Shown here piece after piece: positions 36,593 to 46,501 of a stretch of DNA of 64,000 nucleotides. Numbering within the stretch: the first letter of the stretch is position 1; every line of letters starts with the position of its first letter. A model generated the notes under the pieces. It saw nothing but the letters and a program-made list of their open reading frames with translations. It searched no databases and was not told the DNA's origin. Source of the DNA: Roseovarius sp. (lineage in GTDB: Bacteria; Pseudomonadota; Alphaproteobacteria; Rhodobacterales; Rhodobacteraceae); assembly GCF_027019125.1 (NCBI RefSeq), contig NZ_JALUXE010000024.1, forward strand, positions 62,001 through 126,000, written 5' to 3'. The position numbers and the translations under genes are program-made.

Positions 36593-39238
36593 GTGCTGAC
36601 ACCCCCACCCACAGGCTATGGCCCAGACAAGGTCTTTAACACGACCAAGCGTCTTTCGGCGCAAATACTGCTGGGCCTAATGCTTGTGGCAAGCATCGCG
36701 CTGCTCGTCAGCGCGATGGCCTTTCAGCAGCGGCTTGAACACGTCCGCTCGGCCAACACCGACAATGGCGGCTGGGTCGTGGCACAGCTCGAGGTGGACC
36801 ATCTCGGGTTGATGCAGAAACTTGACGCGGCGGTTCTCACGACACGGCCCGAAGTCACGGCACCGCTCACGGCTGAGACGCTGACCATGGTCAAGCGTGA
36901 GTTTGATATATTTTACAGCCGTGTGGACATCTTCAGCTCGACCCTGCAGCGCATGGATGTATCCGATGACCTGCTGGACCGGGTCGAGCGGCTCAAGGTC
37001 GTGCGCGAACGTCTCGCCGACAGGATCGATGCGATCGAAGGAGATGATCCAGCGGCACTCGAGGCGTTCCGCACTGCCGTAGATAGCACCTACCCGATGG
37101 TTCGCGACATCACGGTGGCCGGGCTTCAAGAGATCACCGTCGAAACCTCACGCGCCCGCGAAGAGGAGCAGCGCCTCTTTGTGCGCTTTTTCATGCAATC
37201 TCTGCTGCTTTTCTGCCTGATGACCATCGGAGCGTTTCTGGCGGTGCGCATCTGGCGCGAGCTGGAACGCCGCACCGCCGAGACAGGGCGCATCGCGGCC
37301 ATGCTCTCGACTGCTTTCAATTCGACGATGAACGCTGTCATCGTGACCGATCCGAAATCGCGCATCCTCTATAGCAACGACCGCGCACGACGCCTCTTGG
37401 GCTATACTGCCGAAGACCTGCAGACCATGTACGCCGAGGATATCCTGATCTTCGACCCCTCCGTGCCGCGCGACACGGTCGAGGGGCTGACGCCCCGGAA
37501 CAAGGCCTCTTTTGTCGCGGCCTGCAGAAGCGCGGTGGGCCGCGAGATTCCGGTGGATTTCTCGATGGTCGAGGATCACGACATTTCAGGCAATCCCATC
37601 GTCATTCTCTTCATCCGGGACATTTCAGCCCAGGTCGAGGCCGAAACCAATCTGCGTGAAGCCCTGGTTCAGGCCAAACAGGCCGCCCGCGCCAAGAGCA
37701 TGTTCCTCGCGACCATGAGCCACGAGATGCGCACGCCACTGCATGGGCTGATGGCCTCGCTTTCGTTGATGAACGAAACCGATATGTATCCCGAAAACCG
37801 CGCTTTGCTGAAAACCGCCCGCGATTGTAGTGCACGGGCGCTCATTCAGATCGACGACGTGCTGGAACTGACCCGCTTGGGTGAGAGCACGGAAACGCCC
37901 ACGTCCTTTAGCCCCGCACGCATCGCCGCCGACATCGTGGACGAGCTGCAACCCCTTGCCAAGAAGTCGAATAACCGGATCGAGCTGATCACCCAGGGCG
38001 ATTTTGATCTGCATCGCCTGGAAGGCTTGCCCAATGCGTTTTCCCGCACGCTCTATAACCTTGCCGGCAATGCCGCGAAATTCACCAAGAATGGCACCAT
38101 CACCATCCGGCTTAGCCTGGGTGGTCACGCGCCGGACAACCTCGACCTTACGGTCGAGGTCGAGGATACCGGCATCGGTATCGCACCAGAAGATCAGAAG
38201 CGCATTTTCGAGAGTTTCGAAACTGTCGGCCGCAGCGAGGTGAATTCCGCCATGGGCACGGGCCTCGGCCTGCCGATCGCCAAGCTTGCGATCGAACGGC
38301 AGGGCGGCGTTCTGGGGCTTCACAGCACACCGGGCGTCGGCAGTTGCTTTTTCTTCACCATACCGCTGCGCCTGTCACAAGCGCCGCAAGAGGACCTAGT
38401 TGCTACATCCAATGCGGCCGAAAGCGGCGTTGCGGACACGCCTCGGCGTATCCTCGTCGTCGATGACAATGACATCAACCTGACACTGATGACCGAAATG
38501 GTCCGACGCATGGGCCATAGCCCAGACGTCGCCATGAACGGTCAAGAAGCGTTGGACAAGGCCACAGCCGAGGCCTTTGACGTGATCCTGATGGATTTCT
38601 CGATGCCGGTGATGGATGGGCCGACATCGGCAAGACTGATCCGCAGCTCCGGCGGACCCTCCGCGCAGTCGGCAATCATCGGGGTGACTGCCCTTATCGG
38701 CGCGCATAGCGGCGACGAACGTGCGGCAGCAATGGACAATATCCTGACCAAGCCCGTAAGCCAGGAGAATCTCGCCCGTGCGATCCGTGACACGCGACAC
38801 CATGAGCGCGCCGCCGTCGAAGCCGCAGAGGACAACACGGACGAGGATGGGGACGAGGAGCTTTTGACCGAGAGCCGCGACGCCGCGACCATGCTGCACG
38901 ATCTGGGCGAGATGGTGGGCCACGACACTGCGTTGCGGCTGGTGCGGACCACGCTAAGCGATGCCGAGGCCGCCTTTGCGGCCATGACCGATCCAGCGCT
39001 CTCGCTCGACGAAAAGGTGTTTATCATCCACAAGGCGGCGGGATCGACCGGGTTTATCGGGCTGGAGGAGCTCACGGAGACCCTGTCGGAGGCGGAAACC
39101 CTCGCACGGGCTGGCACGGATCCCGGCACAAGCGAGCTTGTCCCCGCCGCACGGGCACTGTTGCGAGAGGCCTGTAACGATTTTGCGCCGCTTCTGCCTG
39201 CGCAAGACGGTGCCGATTTGCCGTCAGAGGCAGTCTGA
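36593..39238 (+). CDS. Hybrid sensor histidine kinase with receiver and Hpt domains
   Basis: 881-aa four-part phosphorelay protein. Order: membrane helix ~23-45, periplasmic domain of ~150 residues, membrane helix ~198-220, PAS ~238-345, HisKA with His377 (FLATMSHEMRTPLHGL), HATPase (NLAGNAAKFT, DTGIGI, GTGLGLPIA), receiver with Asp668 (DVILMDFSMPVMDG), C-terminal Hpt with His813 (FIIHKAAGSTGFIGL). All phosphoacceptors are intact. Start is GTG. The output regulator is not adjacent. Its last 15 bp overlap the convergent fleQ-like gene, hinting at mutual transcriptional interference. Confidence 0.92.
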   Translation: MLTPPPTGYGPDKVFNTTKRLSAQILLGLMLVASIALLVSAMAFQQRLEHVRSANTDNGGWVVAQLEVDHLGLMQKLDAAVLTTRPEVTAPLTAETLTMVKREFDIFYSRVDIFSSTLQRMDVSDDLLDRVERLKVVRERLADRIDAIEGDDPAALEAFRTAVDSTYPMVRDITVAGLQEITVETSRAREEEQRLFVRFFMQSLLLFCLMTIGAFLAVRIWRELERRTAETGRIAAMLSTAFNSTMNAVIVTDPKSRILYSNDRARRLLGYTAEDLQTMYAEDILIFDPSVPRDTVEGLTPRNKASFVAACRSAVGREIPVDFSMVEDHDISGNPIVILFIRDISAQVEAETNLREALVQAKQAARAKSMFLATMSHEMRTPLHGLMASLSLMNETDMYPENRALLKTARDCSARALIQIDDVLELTRLGESTETPTSFSPARIAADIVDELQPLAKKSNNRIELITQGDFDLHRLEGLPNAFSRTLYNLAGNAAKFTKNGTITIRLSLGGHAPDNLDLTVEVEDTGIGIAPEDQKRIFESFETVGRSEVNSAMGTGLGLPIAKLAIERQGGVLGLHSTPGVGSCFFFTIPLRLSQAPQEDLVATSNAAESGVADTPRRILVVDDNDINLTLMTEMVRRMGHSPDVAMNGQEALDKATAEAFDVILMDFSMPVMDGPTSARLIRSSGGPSAQSAIIGVTALIGAHSGDERAAAMDNILTKPVSQENLARAIRDTRHHERAAVEAAEDNTDEDGDEELLTESRDAATMLHDLGEMVGHDTALRLVRTTLSDAEAAFAAMTDPALSLDEKVFIIHKAAGSTGFIGLEELTETLSEAETLARAGTDPGTSELVPAARALLREACNDFAPLLPAQDGADLPSEAV

Positions 39239-40294
39239 CTCGAGCCCCAGCTTCTGCATGCGGCTGATGAGGGTGGTCCGCTTGAGCCGCAGCATCTCGG
39301 CGGCACGGGTGACGCGGCCCTCGCTCAGTTCCAGCGCGGATTGGATCACCTTGACCTCGACCCGCTGCAACATGGTGCGCAGGTCGAGCGTGCCGCTTTC
39401 GGTCAGCATCCCCTTGAGGTCGGTCACGCCCTCGGGCAAGGCCCCGACATCGGGCTCGGGCGTCACGGGGGCAGCCCCGGCAAAGCTCAGGCGCGGCGCC
39501 ATGGCGATACGCGCCTCGTCTTCGGTGATGGTGCGGTTGCGGAACAGGATCTGCGCCCGGTCGTGGAAATTGCGCAGTTCGCGCACGTTGCCCGGCCACT
39601 CCTGCGCCATCAGAAACGCCAGCGCACAGGGGGTCAGTTGCAATGTGCTGCCGCCCCGGCTGCCCTGCTCCATCGCCCGAAGGATCTGCGGAATATCCTC
39701 GGCATGTTCGCAAAGGGCGGGCACACAGAGGCTGAACACCTCGATCCGGAACAACAGGTCCTCGCGGAACCGCTTTTGGGCGACTTCCTGCTGCAAATCG
39801 CGATGCGTCGCGCTCAGCAGGCGGAAATTGACCGGGATCGGCGCGCCGCCCCCGACCCGTTGAATGGTCTGGGTTTCGAGCGCACGCAGCAACTTGACCT
39901 GCACATGCAATGGCGTCTCGCCAATCTCATCAAGAAAGAGCGTGCCGCCCTCGGCCTGTTCGATCAGCCCGATCCGCTGCGCCGTGGCGCCCGTGAACGA
40001 TCCCTTTTCATGGCCAAAAAGCTCGGATTCCAGCAGGTCAGCGGGAATGGCCCCGCAATTGACCGGGATCATCGGCCCAGTGCGCCCCGACATGAGGTGC
40101 ATCGCATTGGCAACCACTTCCTTGCCCGCGCCGGTCGGTCCGTTGATCAGGACCGGCACATCGCTCGGCGCGATGATGCAGATCGCCTGCTTCAACCGCC
40201 GCATCACCGGCGTATCTCCGACCAGCACTGCATCCAGACGCAGGTCGATGGGAAACTGTTCGGTAATGGAAGAGGTGGGCCAATAACTGGTCAT
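39224..40294 (-). CDS. fleQ: Sigma-54-dependent activator, FleQ-like
   Basis: 356-aa enhancer-binding protein that lacks an N-terminal receiver or sensor domain. The AAA+ domain starts almost at once: Walker A GPTGAGKE at 52-59, sigma-54-contact loop GSFTGA at 98-103, Walker B LFLDEIG at 119-125. The C-terminus has a Fis-type helix-turn-helix (LELSEGRVTRAAEMLRLKRT). This architecture matches R. sphaeroides FleQ, master activator of the fla1 flagellum. Start ATG 40294 is favoured, though ATG 40327 is possible. An inverted repeat lies 87 bp upstream and may control it. Confidence 0.82.
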   Translation of the reverse strand: MTSYWPTSSITEQFPIDLRLDAVLVGDTPVMRRLKQAICIIAPSDVPVLINGPTGAGKEVVANAMHLMSGRTGPMIPVNCGAIPADLLESELFGHEKGSFTGATAQRIGLIEQAEGGTLFLDEIGETPLHVQVKLLRALETQTIQRVGGGAPIPVNFRLLSATHRDLQQEVAQKRFREDLLFRIEVFSLCVPALCEHAEDIPQILRAMEQGSRGGSTLQLTPCALAFLMAQEWPGNVRELRNFHDRAQILFRNRTITEDEARIAMAPRLSFAGAAPVTPEPDVGALPEGVTDLKGMLTESGTLDLRTMLQRVEVKVIQSALELSEGRVTRAAEMLRLKRTTLISRMQKLGLESDCL

Positions 40295-40380
40295 GCTACG
40301 CGATCCGGTATGCTTAAGGATATACATCCTCAATAGCAGCATCCCGGACATTACCTATGCGTGCAAAAGAAGTCCGCAGA

Positions 40381-40394
40381 TTATCTAAAGATAA
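40381..40394. promoter_or_regulatory. TTATCT-AA-AGATAA perfect inverted repeat upstream of fleQ-like
   Basis: Six-base arms around a 2-bp spacer. It lies between the end of the sltF-like gene and fleQ-like, 87 bp from the latter's start. It shares its arms with sites at 35988 and 62876. Confidence 0.5.
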
Positions 40395-40416
40395 GAAGCG
40401 CCCCCTTGGCCACCAC

Positions 40417-41193
40417 TCAACGGCGTGTCTTGTCGGGGGTCTTGCGTGCGGGCATGCGCGGAACGGTGCCCTCTGGCAGGGCTGCGGTTTCCCAATAGCG
40501 GACCTGCTGCACATGGCTTATGAGCGGTTCCGATCCGGCAAAGCGCCGATCTGCGCGCGGTGCGGGCTCGGCAAGACGCGGGGCCTCGCGCGGCGGGATC
40601 ATCGGCCCCGCCATTCCCATCGCGGCCCGTGCAATCTCGGTCTCCGGCACCATCTCGGGGGAGGTTTCGACCGGCCCCAACCGCGCCATGGCCTGACGCA
40701 CCCGGCCCAGATAGGCCGCACCGCGCCGCGGATCACGGGAATGGTAATAGCGGGTTGCCGCCTCCCAGCTTCCGGTTTCCGCGCGCAACTCGCTCAGGTA
40801 ACGGGCGGCATAATCGGTATTGCGGGCCGGGTCGATCATCTCGTCCAGATTGGCGAAATTATCGCCATGCCACCGATAATTGAGCTGCATGCAGCCCACG
40901 TCGAAGCCGCGCACGCCGCGCGCCACCAATTGCCGCAGATGCGTCAACGCCTCGTCCTTGCTGCCAAAGTAATAGCCCTTGCCCCGCACATTCGAGGTCC
41001 AGGCCCAGGCCTGTGTGCCCGCCTTGCCCTGCGCGCGCCCTGACTCTGTGCGTGCAATCGCCCGCAAAAGCCCCTTGGGCAGGCCATAGCGCTCGGCTGC
41101 TTGTGCTGCCAATGCCTCACAGTTCGCGGGGCTGGCAAAAGAGAGGGACGGCACCCAGAATAGGGCCACACAAAAAAGGATAACATGTCTCAT
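40417..41193 (-). CDS. sltF: Lytic transglycosylase, SltF-like
   Basis: 258-aa secreted SLT-domain enzyme with a signal peptide (residues 1-20). Catalytic Glu50 is in AIARTESGRAQG; GCMQLNYRWHGDNF and YYHSRDP are family blocks. A low-complexity C-terminal tail (last ~80 residues) follows. FlgJ in this locus has no muramidase domain, so a separate enzyme must open the peptidoglycan for the rod; in R. sphaeroides this is SltF, which binds FlgJ. Location directly after flgL supports that role. GAGGGGG precedes ATG 41193. Confidence 0.83.
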   Translation of the reverse strand: MRHVILFCVALFWVPSLSFASPANCEALAAQAAERYGLPKGLLRAIARTESGRAQGKAGTQAWAWTSNVRGKGYYFGSKDEALTHLRQLVARGVRGFDVGCMQLNYRWHGDNFANLDEMIDPARNTDYAARYLSELRAETGSWEAATRYYHSRDPRRGAAYLGRVRQAMARLGPVETSPEMVPETEIARAAMGMAGPMIPPREAPRLAEPAPRADRRFAGSEPLISHVQQVRYWETAALPEGTVPRMPARKTPDKTRR

Positions 41194-41243
41194 GCCCCCT
41201 CTTTGCAAGCCTCGGGCCAAGTGGGGCCAGACCTTCGGAATCC

Positions 41244-42482
41244 TCAGCGCAGGAAATCAAAGAGGCTCTGCTGCGTGATCCGCACATAGGCCTGTTGGGT
41301 GGCATCCCGCGTCAGCATGGATTGCTGGAGCTTGGTCAAGGCATTGGCAAGATCCAGATCCTCCAATCCCGACACCGCCTTGCTCATCGCGAGCTTGCGG
41401 TTGTCGATCAAGTCCGAATGCCGCGCGGCATCGGCCGACAAGGCCCCCAGCTGTGTGCGTTGGTCGATCAAATGCTCGGACGCCCCGCGCAGCCGGTCGA
41501 TCACCGCATCTCGCGTGCGGCCTTGTGGCACCAGCGCCTGTGTGCCCCCTTCGGCATCGCGCGCGACCATCAACACCCCGCCCGCGTCGGGCTGACGAGA
41601 GACATTCGACACCGTGACAGGACCCTGAGCCGTCAGGATCAGCCCGCCAGTTTCGGGATCGAGAGCTGCGCTAATGCCAGTGGCCGTGGTCTGGGCGTTG
41701 ATCGCCTCGACCGCGCCCGTCATGGCCCCTTCGGCGGCAACAAAGGGCACTATCGCCGTGCCCAATGGTCCGTCAAGCGTCATCGCCCACTCTGCGGGTG
41801 CGCGGGTCAACGCGGGATCAAGGCTCAGTTGCCCAGCCCCTGTTGCGCTGGCGCGCGGCGCGCTGCTCGCCGTGGACAGGCTGCCCAGAAAATCGTCGAT
41901 CACGGCAAAGACATCGCCGCCCTCTGCCCCCATGCGAAACACCGTATTCCCGCTCAGCCCCGTGGGCAGGCTGAGGGTCTCCGACACTTGCAACCGCGAT
42001 TGCCCGCCGTCGCCCAGGTAAACCACGCCCTCCGGCCCGTCACGAAACGGATCGGATTGCGTGTTGTAGCCACCAAAGAGCGTGCGACCGCTCTCGTCGC
42101 GGACATTGGCCAGCCCCACAAGACTGTCGCGCAGCGCCCGCACCTCGGTGCCGATACTGTCGCGCTCTGTCGCCGTCGCCGTGTCCGAGGCCGCGCGCAG
42201 GGCCAATTCGCCAATCCGGCGCATGACATTGCCCGCCTCAGACAGCACCGTATCGGCCTGATCCAGCCGCGCGCCCGCCCGTTCGAGATTGCTCGAATAG
42301 CGATCCAGCGCCTCTTGCTGCTCTTTTGCCGCCGACAGGCGCAGCGCACGCACCGGATCGGCCGAGGGACGCGGATCGTTCACGCCAGAGGAAATCTCCC
42401 CCTGCAAATCGGAAATCCGCTCATTCACCTGCGACAGGTTGCGGGTGGTGACGTTGTGAAAAAAACTGGTGCCGATACTCAT
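41244..42482 (-). CDS. flgL: Hook-filament junction protein FlgL
   Basis: 412-aa HAP3. N-terminal flagellin-like helices (MSIGTSFFHNVTTRNLSQVN, GEISSGVNDPRPSADPVRAL) and C-terminal helices (LDLANALTKLQQSMLTRDAT, then AYVRITQQSLFDFL) are typical; the middle is variable. Joins FlgK to the flagellin filament. It is 8 bp after flgK and ends the flgGHIJKL gene run before sltF. Confidence 0.92.
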   Translation of the reverse strand: MSIGTSFFHNVTTRNLSQVNERISDLQGEISSGVNDPRPSADPVRALRLSAAKEQQEALDRYSSNLERAGARLDQADTVLSEAGNVMRRIGELALRAASDTATATERDSIGTEVRALRDSLVGLANVRDESGRTLFGGYNTQSDPFRDGPEGVVYLGDGGQSRLQVSETLSLPTGLSGNTVFRMGAEGGDVFAVIDDFLGSLSTASSAPRASATGAGQLSLDPALTRAPAEWAMTLDGPLGTAIVPFVAAEGAMTGAVEAINAQTTATGISAALDPETGGLILTAQGPVTVSNVSRQPDAGGVLMVARDAEGGTQALVPQGRTRDAVIDRLRGASEHLIDQRTQLGALSADAARHSDLIDNRKLAMSKAVSGLEDLDLANALTKLQQSMLTRDATQQAYVRITQQSLFDFLR

Positions 42483-42490
42483 TCAGAGCC

Positions 42491-45400
42491 TCATATCGCT
42501 TGCAGCAGGGTGTCGAAGATGGACCGCGCCACGGAAAGAACCTGCGCATTGGCCTGATAAGCCTGTTGCTGTTGCATCAATTGCGCCGCCTCGGCATCGA
42601 GATCGACCCCGCCAAGTTCGGATTCGGCGCGTGCCGCACTCTCGGCCTCGGCCTCGGCGGTAGCGACCCGGTTCTCGCTCGCCGTGACCTGCGCGCCTGC
42701 CCGCTGTTGCAGACTGGCAAAGCCGGTGGCATAGCCGCCCCGCCCGGTCAGCCCATCGCGTTGCCGCAGATTGGCCAGCGATTCGATGCTGCGCCCGTCC
42801 CCGGCCCCGCCGCTGCTGGGCGACAAGAGGTACCGGTCGCCTGTCACGCGCCCGCCCCCCAATGTCACCTCGAGATCGCCAAAACGCGTGGTGCCTGCGG
42901 CATCCAGCGTGCGCGACGCCAGATGTGCGCCGCTCTCGCTGTCAAAGAGGCCCACAAGGCCGGTGGTGGCATCCAGCACCCGCAACTCGCGCGCGCGCTC
43001 GGTGGCGGGGGTGTCGCTGATCTGACCGGCAAGCCGCAAGGCCCCTGTGCCGCCCATGACCACAATCAGATCCTCGTCGGGAATGTTGTCGAGGCGCAGG
43101 ACGGAACCACCGCCGCTTGGGATGCTGTCAACCGCCAATACCCGGTCATCCGTGGCCGTCAGACGCAGCGCGCCGCCCTCTGTCACCTCGGCGCGCAGGC
43201 CCAGGGTCTCGAACCCCGCCGCCGCAGCCCCCGGCTGTGCGTCAATCAGCATCTCGCCATCCAGGGCGCTGAACTGGATTTCAACCCGGCCAAAGGCGGT
43301 GTTGATATGGCCCGTGCCGGGGAAGGTTGCGGGCAGCACGACCGCCCCTGCTGATACGCTGACAAAATGCTCCTGCCCGTTCAGCTTGATTGTGAAACTT
43401 GCGGGCAGGCTGCCCGCGTCGAAGGGCTGACCGATGATGGTCGTCACCGGCGCATTGCCCTGCCCCATGCCAAAGCGCGCCGCCTCGCCCGCATCGCCCG
43501 GCAAACGCAGCGCCGAACCATCGAGCGTGCCGCCTTCGGTTTCGAGGATGAGGCGGTTGTTTTCGTCAAAATGCGCGGTGACGCGGCCCTCTTCAGGGCC
43601 GCTTACCACCGGCACGCCGCCGCTCATGCGGATGGCATAATCCTGCGTCCCAAGGCTCACGCGCATCTGCGCGCCCTCGGGCGGCAACGCGGTCAGCGCC
43701 GCGCCGGTGATCCGGCTGGCCGGGGCCGTTGCGCGCAGGTCCGCGGCCAGCGCCCGCGCCATGGCCGCCCCGGTGCCAAGCGCCGGATCGGCCTCGGCTG
43801 TCACCACGCGGCCATCGGCCCCGGTCACGCTGATCCGCCGCAGGCTCTGATCCCCTGGCCCCGGCTCGGCCGGGGTCAGGGTCACTTGCGCCCCCGCCGC
43901 GCTGGTCTGTCTGGTGATGAGGCCGCTCTCGAACCCATCCGGTGCCGCCACTTGCAAGACACCGTTCTCGGTCACGCCAAAGCCGGCGCTGCCGCTCAGG
44001 CGCACCGTGCCGGAAATCCGCGCCGCATCCGGACCGCCGGCCCCAAGGGTGACCGAGCCCAACGCCGCGCCATCCGGTGCCAGCCGTGTGAGCGTCACGG
44101 GCTCGGACCCGGAATGGGCCACGCGGCTCAGTGAAATATCCGCACCGCTCGCCTCGACCAGCACAAGCCGCCCGCCGTTGGGGGCAAGCTCGGCGCGGAT
44201 GCCCGTCGCCCCCGATTGCGCGTTGATCGCCGCTTGCAGCCCCGCCGCACCGACCGCGCCCAGGTCGGCCTCGATCGCCAGGGGTGTCAGATTCTGCCCC
44301 GACAGCCGCAGCGACAGCACGCCACTTGCAGGCACGTCGAGCTCCAGACGGGTTTCCGCCTCGGCGCGCACGGGCAAGGCGGTCGTCAATTCCTGCGCGA
44401 CCCAAGCGGCGTTGGCACCGCCGGGCAGGCGCAGCGTGCTGGATTGCGTGGCCCCCTCGTAACCGATTTCAACGCCTGGGTTGGCCGGGGCTGGTGTGGT
44501 GCCGGTCCAGGTGGCGATCCCGCCCGCCTGCCCCAAGAGCGCCACGTAATCGCCGGTCACGGATTGCCGCGACAGTGTCAGGCCGCCATAAGGTGCCGCC
44601 CCGTCGAGGTAATCGGCAACATAGGCGGCATCCGTGTAAAACCCGTTCTCAGGCGTCAGCAGTGCTGCGGCCGCGCTCGTCCCCAGAGGTGGGCCGGAGA
44701 GCTGCCGCCCGTCGCGGGTAAAGACGGACAGCACCGCCGCCGGGGCCGCATCCGCGACGACGACACCGGACAGATTGCCCTGATCGGTCGCGAGGTTGGT
44801 CGACAACGGCAAAGACCCGTCGCGCGCCAAGAGCGTCAGCGTATCGCCCACCGCTTCGGCCATAAGGCCAAAGGCGCTCAGGCTCTCGCCTGCGTCCGTC
44901 TGCACAGCGCCGCTGTTGAGCGCCGCTGCCAGGGTCTCGCTCGTCAGGCCTGCGGGCAGCGCGAATTGCGCCACGCCGTCAGGCGCGGTCAGGCTCAGCG
45001 TTTGCGGTACAGCCCCCCCAAGCGGCCCCAGATCCATCGCCGCGTAGCGCGGTTGCACCGACAGCGCCGCCCCGGCATGGCCCGCCGGGATCACCCCGAC
45101 AACGCCCGCGCTCAGAAACTCGACCGGTTCCGCGGTCAAAACCCCGGAAAGGTCCCGCGGGCCGGTCGCCTCGGAGAGAAGCGCGGTCGCATCCAGCGTG
45201 GCGGTGCCACGATTGCCCGGCACGGCGCTCACCGTCAGCGTGCCTGCGGCGGCAATACCTTGCGGATCATTCAGCACCAGCGTCATATGCCGCGCCGACG
45301 CATCCTGCCGCGTCAGGGTGATCCGGTCGCCATCCTGCGGCACGCCGCTCATGTCGATCCGCAATCCCGGCAGGCTCAGGGTCTGTTCACCTGTCGCCAG

Positions 45401-46498
45401 AATCTGCCCCGCCGCATCCCGCGCCTGCCACAGGCCCGTGGGCGCATCCTGCACCAGCGTGAGCGGCCCTTTGGGCATGATACGGGCATCCGTTATGGTG
45501 ACACTGGCCGCCCCGGTGCCACGCATCAACGCACCCGGCGCCGCCTCCCATCCAGACACGGAAAAGAGTGCCCCGCCGCGCTCGCCCGAAGGCGTCAGGC
45601 CTTGGGAATGCACCGCGTTGATTTCCTCGGCCATCCGGCTGGCCCAGCGGTCAAGATCGGAGGCCGCCTGCGCCATCACGCCAGCCGCATCCGCCAGCCC
45701 GCCCAGCATTCCGCCACGCAGGCTGGTCTGCACTTCGACCGCCTTGGTATCGGCAGAGGTGACGATATAGCGCCCCGCCGTGCCCTGCTCTATCCGCCCG
45801 GCGCGGCCCCGCTCGAGAACCATCGGCCCGCTGCCATCGGCCCCAAGCCGCACCGTCGCGCGCCCTGCGTCATCCAGCTCGACATCTATCGATACAAGTT
45901 CCGCCAGATTGACCAAGAGCCGGTCGCGCTGATCCAGCAGGGGATTACGCGCGCGCTCATCGTTCACTTGCGCCAATTGTTCCTGAACATCTGCCAGACC
46001 GCTCAGAACGGTGTTGACCCGTTCCACGGTTTGCGCGGTCTCGTCCCGCACATTACGCGCGAGAACGTCGATCCCTTCGGCCAGGTCGGCCACGCCGCTT
46101 GCCAGCGCCTCACCCGCACTCAGAACCGCCTGCCGCAACCCCTGGTCCTCGGGCACCTGCGACAGCCCGTCCAGCGCATCGAAAAACCCATCCAGCAGAT
46201 CGGGCAACCGGCCCTCTCCGGGCAAGAGCCGATCCTCCAGTGCCTGCACATGGCTCAGATGGGTCTCTGCCGCCCCCAGCGTGCTCTGGGCATCGCGGCT
46301 GCGCGCGGCCAGCAAACCGTCAAAGGCGCGGCGGATGTCCACCACGTCCACGCCGCCGCCTACGCCCACCTCTTGCATCACCGCATCGCGGCGACGATAG
46401 CCATCGGTGTCGACATTGGCGATATTCTCGCCAGTCACACCAAGGGCTGTGCGATAGGCCAGAACCCCCCCGCGCCCGATGTCCATGATGTCGACCAT
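42491..46498 (-). CDS. flgK: Hook-filament junction protein FlgK, very large form
   Basis: 1335-aa HAP1, more than twice the usual ~550. The N-terminal region (DIGRGGVLAYRTALGVTGEN, IANVDTDGYRRRDAV) through about residue 330 and the last ~110 residues (DLDAEAAQLMQQQQAYQANA, QVLSVARSIFDTLLQAI) are canonical. In between lies a non-conserved insertion of roughly 800-850 residues made of Gly/Ala/Leu-rich beta repeats. A large non-conserved FlgK region is also known in R. sphaeroides. The insertion probably decorates the surface of the junction. The frame is open with no break. Confidence 0.92.
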   Translation of the reverse strand: MVDIMDIGRGGVLAYRTALGVTGENIANVDTDGYRRRDAVMQEVGVGGGVDVVDIRRAFDGLLAARSRDAQSTLGAAETHLSHVQALEDRLLPGEGRLPDLLDGFFDALDGLSQVPEDQGLRQAVLSAGEALASGVADLAEGIDVLARNVRDETAQTVERVNTVLSGLADVQEQLAQVNDERARNPLLDQRDRLLVNLAELVSIDVELDDAGRATVRLGADGSGPMVLERGRAGRIEQGTAGRYIVTSADTKAVEVQTSLRGGMLGGLADAAGVMAQAASDLDRWASRMAEEINAVHSQGLTPSGERGGALFSVSGWEAAPGALMRGTGAASVTITDARIMPKGPLTLVQDAPTGLWQARDAAGQILATGEQTLSLPGLRIDMSGVPQDGDRITLTRQDASARHMTLVLNDPQGIAAAGTLTVSAVPGNRGTATLDATALLSEATGPRDLSGVLTAEPVEFLSAGVVGVIPAGHAGAALSVQPRYAAMDLGPLGGAVPQTLSLTAPDGVAQFALPAGLTSETLAAALNSGAVQTDAGESLSAFGLMAEAVGDTLTLLARDGSLPLSTNLATDQGNLSGVVVADAAPAAVLSVFTRDGRQLSGPPLGTSAAAALLTPENGFYTDAAYVADYLDGAAPYGGLTLSRQSVTGDYVALLGQAGGIATWTGTTPAPANPGVEIGYEGATQSSTLRLPGGANAAWVAQELTTALPVRAEAETRLELDVPASGVLSLRLSGQNLTPLAIEADLGAVGAAGLQAAINAQSGATGIRAELAPNGGRLVLVEASGADISLSRVAHSGSEPVTLTRLAPDGAALGSVTLGAGGPDAARISGTVRLSGSAGFGVTENGVLQVAAPDGFESGLITRQTSAAGAQVTLTPAEPGPGDQSLRRISVTGADGRVVTAEADPALGTGAAMARALAADLRATAPASRITGAALTALPPEGAQMRVSLGTQDYAIRMSGGVPVVSGPEEGRVTAHFDENNRLILETEGGTLDGSALRLPGDAGEAARFGMGQGNAPVTTIIGQPFDAGSLPASFTIKLNGQEHFVSVSAGAVVLPATFPGTGHINTAFGRVEIQFSALDGEMLIDAQPGAAAAGFETLGLRAEVTEGGALRLTATDDRVLAVDSIPSGGGSVLRLDNIPDEDLIVVMGGTGALRLAGQISDTPATERARELRVLDATTGLVGLFDSESGAHLASRTLDAAGTTRFGDLEVTLGGGRVTGDRYLLSPSSGGAGDGRSIESLANLRQRDGLTGRGGYATGFASLQQRAGAQVTASENRVATAEAEAESAARAESELGGVDLDAEAAQLMQQQQAYQANAQVLSVARSIFDTLLQAI

Positions 46499-46501
46499 GG
46501 T

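Noticed and set aside
40360..40380. Sigma-54-like site before fleQ-like (GG and GC on the minus strand)
   Set aside because: The spacing is 9 bp instead of 10, which abolishes sigma-54 recognition in known promoters.
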